Numbered from the stretch's first letter, positions 51,394 to 61,633 are shown. The stretch: 64,000 nucleotides of DNA from Polynucleobacter sp. AP-Kolm-20A-A1 (GCF_018688315.1 NZ_CP061315.1:744001-808000); one strand, 5' to 3'. Notes: generated by a model not told the origin, from the sequence alone. A program made the numbers and translations.

Positions 51394-53064
51394 TTACATT
51401 GCTGCGTAGTTTGGTCCGCCTCCACCTTCTGGTGTGATCCAGATGATGTTTTGGGTAGGGTCTTTAATGTCGCAGGTTTTGCAATGGACGCAATTCTGTG
51501 AATTAATTTGTAAGCGCGGCTTGCCATCGGTCTCTACATACTCATAGACACCAGCAGGGCAGTAACGCTGCTCTGGGCCCGCATAGGTTTTGAGATTGAT
51601 ATCAACTGGAACGGAATCATTCTTCAGGGTTAAGTGAATGGGCTGATTCTCAGCGTGGTTCGTATTGGAAATAAATACTGAGGAGAGGCGGTCAAAAGTA
51701 ATCTTGCCATCCGGCTTAGGATAATCAATGGGCTTGTGTTGCGCTGCTGGCTCTAGGCATTCATGATCAGCATGTTTTAAATGCACAGTCCACGGCATGT
51801 TGCCACCCAATAACTTTTGCTCAAGACCAACCATGATCGTGCCAAGGTAGAGGCCTTTTGACATCCATGGTTTGAAGTTGCGCGCTTGATTCAGTTCAGT
51901 ATGCAACCAGCTATTTTGGAACGCAGCCGGATAGGCGGAAAGAACATCTTCAGAGCGGTTTTCATTAATTGCCGCAACTGCAGCTTCTGCGGCAAGCATG
52001 CCGGTCTTAATTGCAGCATGGCTACCTTTAATGCGTGAAGCATTTAAAAAGCCAGCATCACAACCAATCAGAGCACCGCCAGGGAATACGGTTTTTGGAA
52101 GGCTATTTAATCCGCCCGCAGTCAATGCGCGCGCACCATAAGCAATGCGTTTGCCACCTTCAAAGGTTTCACGAATCTTCGGATGTAATTTGTAGCGTTG
52201 GAACTCTTCAAATGGAGAGAGGTATGGGTTCTTATAAGAGAGTCCGACCACCAGGCCAACGGCAACCTTGTTATCGCCAAGGTGATACAGGAATGAACCT
52301 CCATAGGTATCGCTCTCTAAAGGCCAGCCGGCGGTATGAACTACTAGCCCTGGCTTGCTCTTAGAGGGTTCCACTTCCCACAGCTCTTTAATGCCTATGC
52401 CATAGCTTTGAGGGTCTGCATCTTTATCAAGAGCAAATTTAGTAATGAGTTGTTTGCCAAGGTGGCCGCGTGCGCCTTCAGCGAAGAGGGTGTACTTACC
52501 ACGCAATTCCATACCCAGCTGAAATTGATCAGTAGGATTTCCTTCTTTATCTAAACCCATTGAGCCGGTAATAACACCGCTAACTGCACCTTGTTCGTTA
52601 TAAAGAATTTCTGCAGCCGGAAAGCCTGGGAAAATTTCAACACCAAGATTCTCGGCTTGTTGTCCAAGCCAGCGAGTCACGTTCGCAAGGCTAACAATGT
52701 AGTTACCTTCATTCTTAAAGCAGTGGGGTAGCAACCAGTTTGGAACTTGGTAGGATTTGTCGTCAGTGAGAAATAAAAATTGATCTTCTGTTACCGGGGT
52801 ATCGAGTGGGGCACCCAATTCTTTCCAGTCGGGAAAGAGTTCTGTAAGTGCCTTGGGATCCATTACTGCTCCCGAGAGAATGTGAGCGCCAATCTCAGAG
52901 CCTTTTTCCAAGACGCAGACACTGATCTCTTTGCCAGAAGCATTGGCCAATTGTTTGGCTTTAATAGCCGCAGATAGACCAGCAGGGCCACCGCCAACAA
53001 CGACTAGGTCATAGTCCATGGACTCTCTAGGCCCAAATTGTTCTAGCAGTTCTACAGCATTCAT
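51394..53064 (-). CDS. Electron transfer flavoprotein-ubiquinone oxidoreductase
   Basis: Passes electrons from ETF, and so from acyl-CoA dehydrogenases such as GcdH, to ubiquinone at the inner membrane. The 556 residues include an FAD motif VVGGGPAGLSAAI (about 20-33), the second FAD region (VGLVVGLSYKNPYLSPFEE), and a C-terminal 4Fe-4S site with Cys in RYCPAG, NCVHCKTC and the GGGGPNY end. It is divergent from the scoAB pair. Confidence 0.94.
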   Translation of the reverse strand: MNAVELLEQFGPRESMDYDLVVVGGGPAGLSAAIKAKQLANASGKEISVCVLEKGSEIGAHILSGAVMDPKALTELFPDWKELGAPLDTPVTEDQFLFLTDDKSYQVPNWLLPHCFKNEGNYIVSLANVTRWLGQQAENLGVEIFPGFPAAEILYNEQGAVSGVITGSMGLDKEGNPTDQFQLGMELRGKYTLFAEGARGHLGKQLITKFALDKDADPQSYGIGIKELWEVEPSKSKPGLVVHTAGWPLESDTYGGSFLYHLGDNKVAVGLVVGLSYKNPYLSPFEEFQRYKLHPKIRETFEGGKRIAYGARALTAGGLNSLPKTVFPGGALIGCDAGFLNASRIKGSHAAIKTGMLAAEAAVAAINENRSEDVLSAYPAAFQNSWLHTELNQARNFKPWMSKGLYLGTIMVGLEQKLLGGNMPWTVHLKHADHECLEPAAQHKPIDYPKPDGKITFDRLSSVFISNTNHAENQPIHLTLKNDSVPVDINLKTYAGPEQRYCPAGVYEYVETDGKPRLQINSQNCVHCKTCDIKDPTQNIIWITPEGGGGPNYAAM

Positions 53065-53122
53065 TCAGTTTCTCCGAGGTATCTCAAAATAGGGTATTTA
53101 GCCCCAATAGTTTAGTTCTAAC

Positions 53123-53202
53123 TGCCAAAATCCCTTTTAGTGCCAAACCCACCTAGGCTGGGGGTCTAAAGCGTTATGATTGCTTTTTTACCCATTTTGG
53201 CA
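53123..53202. promoter_or_regulatory. TGCCAAAAT elements in ETF-QO/scoA divergent promoter
   Basis: TGCCAAAAT (53123-53131) and its exact inverse ATTTTGGCA (53194-53202) flank the divergent promoter region, with a third partial copy TGCCAAA at 53141-53147. Possibly half-sites for a regulator of fatty or branched acid catabolism; not matched to a known consensus. Confidence 0.35.
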
Positions 53203-53219
53203 ATATTAGGACAAAAGTT

Positions 53220-53921
53220 ATGAATAAAACTTACCCATCGGCTGTTGACGCCCTACGGGATATCTTAAAAGACGGACAAAAATTAGCTGTGGGCGGTTTT
53301 GGTCTTTGCGGAATTCCTGAAGCTTTGATTCAAGCAGTAAAGGATTTGGGTGCTCAGAATTTGACCGCCATTGCCAATAACGCCGGTGTAGATGGTTTCG
53401 GTTTGGGTTTATTGCTCAATTCCCGTCAAGTCAAAAAAATGGTTGCCTCTTATGTGGGCGAAAACAAGGAATTCGAACGTCAATATTTAGCAGGCGAGCT
53501 TGAGTTGGAATTTACCCCACAAGGTACTCTGGCTGAAAAATTGCGCGCAGGTGGTTGCGGTATTCCTGCTTTCTATACCAAAACAGGTGTTGGTACATTG
53601 GTTGCCGATGGTAAAGAAGAGAAAACATTTGATGGTGAGAAATACATCATGGAGCGTTCTATCGTTTCCGACATCTCTTTAGTGAAAGCTTGGAAAGCAG
53701 ACAAATCAGGAAACTTGGTTTATCGCTACACAGCGCGTAACTTCAATCCTGTTGTTGCAATGGCTGGCAAGATCACGGTTGCAGAAGTAGAAGAGATCGT
53801 AGAGAACGGTCAGTTGCATCCAGACGAGATTCATACCCCGGGCATCTACGTGCACCGCTTGGTACTTCATAAGACTCCAGAAAAGCGAATTGAGCAACGT
53901 ACTTTGACAGCAAAAGCTTAA
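53220..53921 (+). CDS. scoA: 3-oxoacid CoA-transferase subunit A
   Basis: Transfers CoA from succinyl-CoA to acetoacetate or similar 3-oxoacids. The 233-residue family I subunit has the CoA-binding glycine loop [12 protein letters not shown] (about 23-34) and [22 protein letters not shown]. It forms a complex with subunit B, encoded 56 bases downstream. Confidence 0.93.
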   Translation: MNKTYPSAVDALRDILKDGQKLAVGGFGLCGIPEALIQAVKDLGAQNLTAIANNAGVDGFGLGLLLNSRQVKKMVASYVGENKEFERQYLAGELELEFTPQGTLAEKLRAGGCGIPAFYTKTGVGTLVADGKEEKTFDGEKYIMERSIVSDISLVKAWKADKSGNLVYRYTARNFNPVVAMAGKITVAEVEEIVENGQLHPDEIHTPGIYVHRLVLHKTPEKRIEQRTLTAKA

Positions 53922-53977
53922 TTCCCCGAACAATAGCCATAAAACAGCAATAGAACAAAATACTTAGGAAGATCGAA

Positions 53978-54628
53978 ATGCCTTGGACAAGAGATGAGAT
54001 GGCAGCACGTGCTGCTAAAGAGTTAAAAGACGGTTACTACGTAAACTTGGGCATTGGTATGCCTACCCTGGTAGCAAACCATGTGCCAAAGAACATGGAA
54101 GTGTGGCTCCAGTCCGAGAATGGACTTTTGGGTATTGGCCCATTTCCAACCGAAGAAACAATTGATGCAGATTTGATTAACGCTGGCAAGCAAACGATTA
54201 CCACTTTGCCTGGCTCATCTATTTTCTCTTCTGCAGATTCTTTTGGAATGATTCGCGGCGGCAAAATCAATATTGCGATTTTGGGTGCGATGCAGGTGAG
54301 TGAGCATGGCGATTTAGCCAACTGGATGATTCCAGGAAAAATGGTTAAAGGTATGGGCGGCGCAATGGACTTGGTTGCAGGCGTAAAGCACGTTGTAGTG
54401 CTGATGGAACACGTCGCCAAAAAGAAAGATGGCACAGAAGAACTCAAAATTTTGCCTAAGTGCACCCTGCCATTGACTGGTGTAGGCGTCATTAGCCAGA
54501 TCATCACTGATCTTTGTGTTCTTGACATTACGCCTAAGGGTTTGAAGTTGACTGAATTAGCTCCAGGTGTAACAAAGGAAGAAGTGATTGCTAAGACTGG
54601 TGCCCCTGTTGACACAACGGGTTTTTAA
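53978..54628 (+). CDS. scoB: 3-oxoacid CoA-transferase subunit B
   Basis: The catalytic partner of ScoA, 216 residues. The active-site glutamate is in [12 protein letters not shown] (about residue 49), with [12 protein letters not shown] near the start and the oxyanion-side [19 protein letters not shown]. The gene pair supports ketone body or aromatic acid catabolism, in line with neighbouring gcdH and ETF-QO. Confidence 0.93.
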   Translation: MPWTRDEMAARAAKELKDGYYVNLGIGMPTLVANHVPKNMEVWLQSENGLLGIGPFPTEETIDADLINAGKQTITTLPGSSIFSSADSFGMIRGGKINIAILGAMQVSEHGDLANWMIPGKMVKGMGGAMDLVAGVKHVVVLMEHVAKKKDGTEELKILPKCTLPLTGVGVISQIITDLCVLDITPKGLKLTELAPGVTKEEVIAKTGAPVDTTGF

Positions 54629-54664
54629 GCAATTTATCCGGATGAATGAAATAATGGGATCACT

Positions 54665-56539
54665 ATGTCGGGATCCCATTTTTCTTCCTCAAAACCTCCA
54701 GCGTCTCAGATGAACTCTGGAGTTGATCCCTCACTGCATGCCCACAAGAAGGGTGATGCCAAGCACACTCATAGCAAGCAAGTATCTAATCAAAATTTAC
54801 TATTAATTGCCCTAGTCCTAACCTTGGGATTTTCAGGTGTTGAGGGAGCGGCTGCCTATTTTGCTAATTCTTTGGCGTTAATCTCTGATGCCGGTCATAT
54901 GGTGACCGATGCAGCAGCTCTAGGTCTTGCCTTATTGGCACAAATTATTTCTCGCCGTCCGCCATCACCTAAGCATTCTTTTGGCTTTGGACGTGCCGAA
55001 GCTCTGGCGGCATTCGTCAATAGCATAGTGATGCTCGCATTGGTAGTTTGGATCGTAGTCGAAGCGGTAAGTCGCTTCTACGATCCACATAAAGTAGACG
55101 GCCTCACAGTCACTGTCGTTGCAGCAATTGGTTTGCTGATGAACATTGTGGTTGCATGGGTGTTGTCTCGCGATAAGAAGAGTGTGAACACTCGCGCTGC
55201 GCTAGTGCACGTCATGGGCGATTTATTGGGTTCTATCGCCGCCTTGATTGCTGGTGTTGTTATTCAACTAACGGGCTGGATGCCTATCGATGCGATTCTT
55301 TCGATATTGGTATCACTCCTGATCCTCAAATCCACTATATCTATTCTTCATGAGTCCTATCACTTCCTGATGGAGGGTGTGCCTCTTCATATAGATTATT
55401 TACAAGTTGGTACTGACTTAAAGAGTGTGCCCGGAGTTTTGGCTGTGCATGATCTGCACGTCTGGGAAATGACTCCAAGCTTTCCAGCACTCATTGGCCA
55501 TATCGAAATTGCTGATATGCGAGAGTGGCCTGCGATTATGTCCCGTATTAACACGATGCTTTTGGATAAGCACGGCATTGATCACGTCACTTTGCAGCCT
55601 GAGGAAGTAAGTGAAGATCACGACCATGGGCATGATCACATGAGCCATGAAATCCATAATGCAGCTCAGGCGGCAAACGTCTTTCATGACGGCGAAACTT
55701 TTTATGTGGATTGCTCTAGTGGCGATGAAAAACACCGCATGGCCTATCACGCGTGGGGTAATCCAAGTAACAAGGTCTTACTCTGCGTTCATGGCTTAAC
55801 AAGACGCGGTAGTGACTTTAAGACACTCGCGCAGGCCATGTGCAAAGACTATTACGTTGTTTGTCCTGATGTGGTCGGTAGGGGTGATTCAGACCGCCTC
55901 GCCAACCCAATGCTCTATGCCGTACCGCAGTATGTTTCGGATATGGCTACGCTGTTAAAAAAACTCGGCGTCACTCAGGTGGACTGGTTTGGTACATCAA
56001 TGGGCGGACTTATTGGCATGGTGTATGCCGCTATGCCAAATTCACCAATACGTCGCATGCTAATTAATGATGTGGGTCCACGTATTGAGCCTGATGCAAT
56101 TAAGCGCCTGGGTTCCTACGTAGGCCAACCATTTGCTTTTGCTAATCGTGCTGATGCACTGACTCGTTTAAATGAGATCTGCGCCAGCTTTGGTGAGCAC
56201 ACCGCTCAAGAGTGGGAAATTTATAACGGCCCGATGTTGATTCAAAAGGAAGGTAAATGGATCATGCATTACGACCCAGCTATTTCTGTACCATTTGCAT
56301 CCGTCAATCCTATTATGGCTAAAGCTGGCGAGATGGCGATGTGGCATGCTTTTAAGCAAATTCATATTCCGATGCTCATCGTGCGTGGCGGCAATTCAGA
56401 CTTGCTTTCAGCGGCTACAGTTGCAGAAATGTGCAAAGTCAATCCTTATGCGCGCAGTATCGAGATTCCGAATGTTGGTCATGCGCCAGCATTTGTGAAG
56501 CAAGAGCAAGTTGCTTTAGCAAAAGAGTTCTTTAGTTAA
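54665..56539 (+). CDS. Fusion of CDF metal transporter and alpha/beta hydrolase
   Basis: One uninterrupted 624-residue frame. Residues about 45-315 form a cation diffusion facilitator: six membrane helices, the metal-site SDAGHMVTDAAALG (about 78-91), RPPSPKHSFGFGRAEALAA, and a C-terminal ferredoxin-like domain ending at HVTLQPEE. A His/Asp-rich linker (EDHDHGHDHMSHEIH, about 319-333) joins it to an alpha/beta hydrolase. The triad there is Ser445 in GTSMGG, Asp579 in GGNSDLL and His606 in VGHAP. A Met inside the linker could give a separate hydrolase. Zn/Co/Cd efflux is expected for the first half; the hydrolase substrate is unknown. Confidence 0.9.
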   Translation: MSGSHFSSSKPPASQMNSGVDPSLHAHKKGDAKHTHSKQVSNQNLLLIALVLTLGFSGVEGAAAYFANSLALISDAGHMVTDAAALGLALLAQIISRRPPSPKHSFGFGRAEALAAFVNSIVMLALVVWIVVEAVSRFYDPHKVDGLTVTVVAAIGLLMNIVVAWVLSRDKKSVNTRAALVHVMGDLLGSIAALIAGVVIQLTGWMPIDAILSILVSLLILKSTISILHESYHFLMEGVPLHIDYLQVGTDLKSVPGVLAVHDLHVWEMTPSFPALIGHIEIADMREWPAIMSRINTMLLDKHGIDHVTLQPEEVSEDHDHGHDHMSHEIHNAAQAANVFHDGETFYVDCSSGDEKHRMAYHAWGNPSNKVLLCVHGLTRRGSDFKTLAQAMCKDYYVVCPDVVGRGDSDRLANPMLYAVPQYVSDMATLLKKLGVTQVDWFGTSMGGLIGMVYAAMPNSPIRRMLINDVGPRIEPDAIKRLGSYVGQPFAFANRADALTRLNEICASFGEHTAQEWEIYNGPMLIQKEGKWIMHYDPAISVPFASVNPIMAKAGEMAMWHAFKQIHIPMLIVRGGNSDLLSAATVAEMCKVNPYARSIEIPNVGHAPAFVKQEQVALAKEFFS

Positions 56540-56555
56540 TTACTTCTAGTTGCCA

Positions 56556-58589
56556 ATGGCAAATGCCCCTAGCAAATCGATCGGCGCACCAATAATCATT
56601 GATGCTTGGTATGGCGAGCCAGCAGAACTTCATGCTGCTGGTGTCTTGCAAATCTTGCAGTCACTCAATTTAGATGAAGCGACTTTAACTGCCGCAAGCA
56701 ATATCGCTCGTACTCACGGCAAAGAGGCACTTATTAAGCTCATTGGCGAGGAGCCTGCCAAGCTATTAATTGGTTACCGCGGCTTGCGTCAAGCGCAGGC
56801 AAAGTTAGTCCGCGACGATGGCGGTTTAAGTGTTGCTGGCCAAGAAGAGATGTTGCGCAAGATGCTGTTGGCTTTTGGTGATGACTTGCGCGTAGTTTTG
56901 ATCTACTTGGCATCTCGTTTGCAAACTTTACGCTGGGTAACACAAGAGAAGATGCAAATGCCTGCCGCGTGGGCACAAGAGATTCTCAATATTGATGCTT
57001 CATTGGCTAATCGTTTAGGTATTTGGCAAATGAAGTGGGAGATGGAGGATCTCGCATTTAGAGCTTTATCGCCAGAGATTTATCGCGACATTGCCAAGAT
57101 GCTGGATGCTAAACGAATTGAGCGCCAATCATTCATCGATCAAATTGTTTTGCAATTACAAGAAGAGTTGAAAGCTGCTCATATCGATGGCGAGGTTCTT
57201 GGGCGGCCCAAGCATATCTACAGCATTTGGAAAAAGATGGAGGGCAAGTCTTTAGACTTTGCCAATCTTTACGATGTCAGGGCATTTCGTGTTTTGGTTG
57301 CTGATGTGAAATCTTGTTATGCCGTACTAGGTATCGTGCATAACGTCTGGCAGCCAGTGCCAAGAGAGTTTGATGACTACATAGCAAGACCGAAGCCTAA
57401 CGGATATCAATCTTTGCATACCGTAGTCATGAATGAAGATGGCACTGCATTTGAGATTCAGGTGCGCACACAAGAAATGCATCAGCAGGCAGAGTATGGC
57501 TTGGCTGCCCATTGGCGCTACAAAGAGGGTGCATATGCAGGCATGGCGACGCCACCAAGCCCTCAAAAAATCAACAAGCCTACCGCCAACCATCAGCAAG
57601 GTACGCATAGCGCTGAAGTTGCGTATGAAAGACAGATCGCCTGGGCACGTCAACTGATCTCATGGAAAGAGGATGCATGGGAGCAACTTAAGCACCATGA
57701 GATTGATGATCACATTTACGTTCTCACTCCTTTGGGGAAAGTGATTTCCTTGGAGAAGGGTTCAACGCCAATTGACTTTGCTTATGCTGTGCACACTAAT
57801 CTTGGGCATCGTTGTCGTGGTGCGCGCGTTGATGGTGCGATGGTGCCGCTAGAAACTGCATTAAAGAACGGCCAAACCATCGAGATCATTGCAGTGAAAC
57901 ATGGCGGTCCATCAAGAGACTGGATTAGTCCTGATAAAAACTATGTACGCTCACAAAGAGCGCGTCAACGCGTACGCGCTTGGTTTAATGCGCTCGATGA
58001 TGAGGAGGCTGGTAATACCGGAAAAACTACCGAGAGTAAAGCTGATGTAGCTGCAGAAGTAAAAGTGGTTGCAACCCCTCCTGAAATCATTCTTCGTAAC
58101 AGCACCCATAAGACAGGACGCGGCGGTGATGTGTTGGTAGTCGGGGTCGATTCATTGCTAACTCAGTTGGCACGTTGCTGTCGACCTGTGCCGCCTGATG
58201 CCATTGCAGGATTTGTCACGCAAGGCAGAGGGGTGTCTATTCATCGACGTTCCTGTAAGACCTTCAGAGGTTTGCTAGAGAGGGCGCCAGAGCGGGTCAT
58301 TCAAACAGCTTGGACTGCTTCAGCCGCCGATCCAATAGTCAGTCAGGATCAAAAACGGGTTTTCCCAGCGGATTTGGTTGTGACTGGGGTGGATCGCCCC
58401 GAGTTGATGCGAGAGCTCTTTGAGATTCTCACCAGACAAGGCGTTCATGTCATCGATCTGCGTAAATCGGCCAAAAAAGGTCTGGCACAGATCCTTTTGA
58501 CTGTGGAGGTAAAGGATTCGGAGGTCTTACGCCTGGTTCAAAACAGCCTAGAAGAGGTCAAAGGGGTCACCCAAGTGCGCCGCCGGTGA
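56556..58589 (+). CDS. relA: GTP pyrophosphokinase (RelA-type)
   Basis: Makes (p)ppGpp from GTP and ATP on amino acid starvation. ATG 56556 gives 677 residues; an in-frame TTG 6 bases earlier is an alternative. The N-terminal region corresponds to a hydrolase domain that has lost its HD metal motif, as in RelA rather than SpoT. The synthetase core includes GRPKHIYSIWKKM, LYDVRAFRVLV and FDDYIARPKPNGYQSLHTV. A TGS domain (DHIYVLTPLGKVISLEKG) starts near residue 380, and a C-terminal ACT domain follows. Confidence 0.92.
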   Translation: MANAPSKSIGAPIIIDAWYGEPAELHAAGVLQILQSLNLDEATLTAASNIARTHGKEALIKLIGEEPAKLLIGYRGLRQAQAKLVRDDGGLSVAGQEEMLRKMLLAFGDDLRVVLIYLASRLQTLRWVTQEKMQMPAAWAQEILNIDASLANRLGIWQMKWEMEDLAFRALSPEIYRDIAKMLDAKRIERQSFIDQIVLQLQEELKAAHIDGEVLGRPKHIYSIWKKMEGKSLDFANLYDVRAFRVLVADVKSCYAVLGIVHNVWQPVPREFDDYIARPKPNGYQSLHTVVMNEDGTAFEIQVRTQEMHQQAEYGLAAHWRYKEGAYAGMATPPSPQKINKPTANHQQGTHSAEVAYERQIAWARQLISWKEDAWEQLKHHEIDDHIYVLTPLGKVISLEKGSTPIDFAYAVHTNLGHRCRGARVDGAMVPLETALKNGQTIEIIAVKHGGPSRDWISPDKNYVRSQRARQRVRAWFNALDDEEAGNTGKTTESKADVAAEVKVVATPPEIILRNSTHKTGRGGDVLVVGVDSLLTQLARCCRPVPPDAIAGFVTQGRGVSIHRRSCKTFRGLLERAPERVIQTAWTASAADPIVSQDQKRVFPADLVVTGVDRPELMRELFEILTRQGVHVIDLRKSAKKGLAQILLTVEVKDSEVLRLVQNSLEEVKGVTQVRRR

Positions 58590-58607
58590 TAAACTCTATG
58601 GCTGTAT

Positions 58608-58684
58608 AGGCTCGTAGCTCAGCTGGTTAGAGCACCACCTTGACATGGTGGGGGTCGTTGGTTCGAGTCCAATCGAGCCTACCA
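58608..58684 (+). tRNA. tRNA-Val (anticodon GAC)
   Basis: A 77-base cloverleaf. Acceptor stem AGGCTCG pairs with CGAGCCT, the D arm starts AGCTCAGC, the anticodon stem CCACC/GGTGG encloses TTGACAT, the T arm contains GGTTCGAGTCC, and the CCA end is encoded. The GAC anticodon reads GUC and GUU valine codons. It sits between relA and thrS and is followed by a terminator. Confidence 0.95.
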
Positions 58685-58697
58685 ACGAATAGGACCC

Positions 58698-58736
58698 AAA
58701 GCGCGGTTGCCCAAAAGCTGCCGCGCTTTATTTTTA
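58698..58736 (+). terminator. Rho-independent terminator after tRNA-Val
   Basis: AAAGCGCGG (58698-58706) pairs with CCGCGCTTT (58721-58729) around 14 bases, followed by ATTTTT. Confidence 0.8.
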
Positions 58737-58782
58737 GGTCATCGAAGTACAACGGAAGTTCAGTAAATAAGATGGAGTCGTC

Positions 58783-60705
58783 ATGCTTGTAGTTACTCTA
58801 CCCGATGGATCAAAACGTGAGTTTGAGGCCCCAGTTCGCGTCGCTGATATTGCGCAAAGTATTGGCAGTGGTCTTGCAAAAGCTGCTTTAGGTGGCATCG
58901 TCGATGGCAAGATGGTCGACACCAGTTTTGTGATCGATAAAGATAGTCAGCTAGCCATCATCACCGACAAGAGCCCAGAAGCGTTAGAGATTGTTCGTCA
59001 CTCCACAGCGCACTTATTAGCTTACGCTGTAAAAGAATTATTTCCCGATGCTCAAGTAACCATCGGTCCAGTGATCGAGAATGGTTTTTACTACGACTTC
59101 TCATATCACCGCCCCTTTACTCCAGATGACTTAGTTGCTCTAGAAAAGAAAATGACTGAGCTCGCTAAAAAAGATGAGCCAGTAACACGCACCGTCATGC
59201 CGCGTGATGAAGCGGTTGAGTTTTTCAAGAAGCAGGGCGAGAACTACAAAGCAGAACTGATCGCGAGTATTCCGCAAGGCGAAGATGTTTCTTTGTATGC
59301 CGAAGGTAAGTTCACTGATTTGTGCCGTGGCCCACACGTGCCTTCAACAGGAAAGCTCAAAGTATTTAAGCTGATGAAGCTTGCTGGTGCTTACTGGCGT
59401 GGCGATAGCAAGAATGAGATGTTGCAACGTATTTACGGTACTGCCTGGTTGCGCAAGGAAGATCAAGACGCTTATTTGCACATGCTGGAAGAGTCCGAGA
59501 AGCGCGATCATCGCCGCCTTGGCAAACAACTTGATTTGTTTCATTTCCAAGAAGAGGCGCCTGGTTTAATTTTCTGGCATCCAAAAGGTTGGTCGATTTG
59601 GCAAGAGGTTGAGCAATACATGCGTCGCGTGTATCAGCAAGAAGGCTACCAAGAAGTTAAAGCGCCACAAATTTTGGATCGCGGTCTTTGGGAAAAATCT
59701 GGCCACTGGGAAAACTACAAAGAAAATATGTTCACGACCGAGTCGGAGAATCGTGCTTATGCATTAAAGCCGATGAACTGTCCTGGTCACGTGCAAATTT
59801 ATAACTCTGGTTTGCATAGTTACCGCGAGTTGCCATTGCGCTTCGGTGAGTTTGGTCAGTGCCATCGCAATGAGCCATCAGGTGCTTTGCATGGTTTGAT
59901 GCGAGTGCGTGGTTTCACGCAAGATGACGGCCATATTTTCTGTACCGAAGATCAAATTCAATCTGAGGTTGCTGCATTCGATAAAGCGGTTCGCGCTGTT
60001 TACCAAGATTTTGGCTTTACAGAGGTTGCTGTGAAGTTGGCTTTACGTCCGGCTAAGCGAGTTGGTGACGACGCAATCTGGGATAAAGCTGAAGAAGCCT
60101 TGCGCGGCGCTTTAAAGGCCTCCGGTCAAGAGTGGGAAGAATTGCCAGGCGAGGGTGCTTTTTATGGTCCAAAGATTGAATATCACCTCAAGGACTCCAT
60201 TGGGCGTACATGGCAGTGCGGCACGATTCAGGTGGATTTCTCGATGCCAGCCCGTTTAGGAGCTGAATACGTCGCTGAAGACAATAGCCGTAAGACTCCA
60301 GTCATGCTCCACAGGGCAATTGTGGGCTCTTTAGAGCGTTTTATCGGCATTTTGATCGAAAATCACGCCGGAAACATGCCGGTTTGGCTGGCTCCGACCC
60401 AGGCTGTAGTCCTCAATATTTCAGGAAATTCTGCTGCATATGCACAAAAAGTGCAGCAATTGCTGAAAAAACAAGGGTTTAGAGTTGAATCCGATTTGCG
60501 GAACGAGAAAATTACGTATAAAATACGCGAGCACGCATTACAGAAGATCCCATTTTTGCTCGTTGTAGGGGATAAGGAATCAGAAAGTAATACGGTGGCC
60601 GTTCGTGCCCGTGGCGGAGTGGATTTAGGTGTAATGCCTCTTGATGCCTTCGTTGCCCGACTCCAGCAGGATATATCCCAGAAAGTCGGACCCGAGCCTA
60701 GCTAG
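58783..60705 (+). CDS. thrS: Threonyl-tRNA synthetase
   Basis: Charges tRNA-Thr. The 640 residues have an N-terminal TGS domain ([16 protein letters not shown]), an editing domain with [14 protein letters not shown] (about residue 73), the class II core with MNCPGH and [33 protein letters not shown] (zinc and active site), and a C-terminal anticodon-binding domain. It is first gene of the thrS-infC-rpmI-rplT-pheS-pheT operon. Confidence 0.97.
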   Translation: MLVVTLPDGSKREFEAPVRVADIAQSIGSGLAKAALGGIVDGKMVDTSFVIDKDSQLAIITDKSPEALEIVRHSTAHLLAYAVKELFPDAQVTIGPVIENGFYYDFSYHRPFTPDDLVALEKKMTELAKKDEPVTRTVMPRDEAVEFFKKQGENYKAELIASIPQGEDVSLYAEGKFTDLCRGPHVPSTGKLKVFKLMKLAGAYWRGDSKNEMLQRIYGTAWLRKEDQDAYLHMLEESEKRDHRRLGKQLDLFHFQEEAPGLIFWHPKGWSIWQEVEQYMRRVYQQEGYQEVKAPQILDRGLWEKSGHWENYKENMFTTESENRAYALKPMNCPGHVQIYNSGLHSYRELPLRFGEFGQCHRNEPSGALHGLMRVRGFTQDDGHIFCTEDQIQSEVAAFDKAVRAVYQDFGFTEVAVKLALRPAKRVGDDAIWDKAEEALRGALKASGQEWEELPGEGAFYGPKIEYHLKDSIGRTWQCGTIQVDFSMPARLGAEYVAEDNSRKTPVMLHRAIVGSLERFIGILIENHAGNMPVWLAPTQAVVLNISGNSAAYAQKVQQLLKKQGFRVESDLRNEKITYKIREHALQKIPFLLVVGDKESESNTVAVRARGGVDLGVMPLDAFVARLQQDISQKVGPEPS

Positions 60706-60747
60706 GGTTAGAACGGTTTTTATTGTTTTTTTAGAGGAATTAAGAAG

Positions 60748-61272
60748 ATCGCTACTGAAAAATTGCAGCGCATTAACCGGGAAATTACTGCTCCTGAAGT
60801 GCGTTTGATTGGAATTGATGGAGAGCCCATCGGTGTAGTTAGTTTGAGTGAAGCCTTGGCTGCAGCAGAAGAGAAAGAGACCGATCTGGTTGAAATTGCT
60901 CCTACGGCTGTTCCACCTGTAGTCCGCATCATGGACTTCGGCAAATTCAAATACCAAGAAGCTAAGCGGATGCATGAAGCAAAGCTGAAGCAAAAAGTTA
61001 TTCAGGTGAAGGAAGTTAAATTCCGCCCTGGTACTGATGATGGTGACTACGGTGTGAAGCTACGCAATCTAATCCGCTTTTTGGAAGATGGCGATAAGAC
61101 AAAGATTACGCTGCGGTTTCGGGGTCGTGAAATGGCCCACCAAGAAATCGGAGTCAGAATGTTGGAACGTTTGAAGTTGGACCTCGTTGAGTACGGCCAA
61201 GTCGAACAGTTTCCAAAGATGGAAGGCCGCCAGATGGTGATGGTATTGGCCCCCATTCGTAAGGCTAAGTAA
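60748..61272 (+). CDS. infC: Translation initiation factor IF-3, ATC start
   Basis: Binds the 30S subunit and rejects wrong start codons. No ATG or GTG exists at the expected place. ATC at 60748, 9 bases after the Shine-Dalgarno GAGGA, gives the 174-residue protein starting (M)[12 protein letters not shown], the beta-proteobacterial form. An in-frame ATT at 60739 touches the Shine-Dalgarno and is unlikely. The rare start is the known basis of IF-3 autoregulation in E. coli (there AUU). Confidence 0.93.
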   Translation: MATEKLQRINREITAPEVRLIGIDGEPIGVVSLSEALAAAEEKETDLVEIAPTAVPPVVRIMDFGKFKYQEAKRMHEAKLKQKVIQVKEVKFRPGTDDGDYGVKLRNLIRFLEDGDKTKITLRFRGREMAHQEIGVRMLERLKLDLVEYGQVEQFPKMEGRQMVMVLAPIRKAK

Positions 61273-61410
61273 AAAGGCAATTCGCAGGAATTATCTTTTT
61301 CTTATGTAGGGAGGCGCTGAAAGGCGCCGGTAGTTTGAAGTGCTTCTGGGTACAGGAAGAGTAACCGTCGGTTACCACCTATGTTGCACAAGTAATTGAA
61401 GGGGTGCTTT
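61273..61410 (+). promoter_or_regulatory. infC-rpmI leader with hairpins
   Basis: The 138-base gap holds GGCGC-N6-GCGCC (about 61312-61327) and GTAAC-CGTCG-GTTAC (about 61361-61375). It may be the L20-responsive leader that controls rpmI-rplT in other bacteria, or an RNA processing region. No T-run follows either hairpin. Confidence 0.4.
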
Positions 61411-61608
61411 ATGCCCAAGATGAAGAGCAAGAGTAGCGCTAAAAAGCGCTTCACGGTTCGCGCAGGCGGAACGATTAAACGAGGTCAGGCTTTCAAACGC
61501 CACATCCTCACCAAGAAGACCACAAAGAATAAGCGTCACCTCCGTGGTTCCACAGAAGTTGCGAAAGCTGACGTTAAGTCAATTCGCTCTATGCTTCCAT
61601 ACGCTTAA
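61411..61608 (+). CDS. rpmI: Ribosomal protein L35
   Basis: A 65-residue basic protein ([20 protein letters not shown]) of the 50S subunit. ATG 61411 follows GAAGGGG at good distance. The conserved [17 protein letters not shown] is present. It precedes rplT by 25 bases. Confidence 0.96.
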   Translation: MPKMKSKSSAKKRFTVRAGGTIKRGQAFKRHILTKKTTKNKRHLRGSTEVAKADVKSIRSMLPYA

Positions 61609-61633
61609 CCTCAGACTAGATTAGGAGAATTAA

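Noticed and set aside
54037..54615. A 192-codon minus-strand frame opposite scoB
   Set aside because: It is the exact antisense of a confidently identified gene; its translation is low-complexity (Pro/Ser/Ile rich) and matches no family.
56556..57100. Loss of the HD motif in the (p)ppGpp enzyme as a possible defect
   Set aside because: A degenerate hydrolase domain is normal for RelA proteins and not a sign of a pseudogene.
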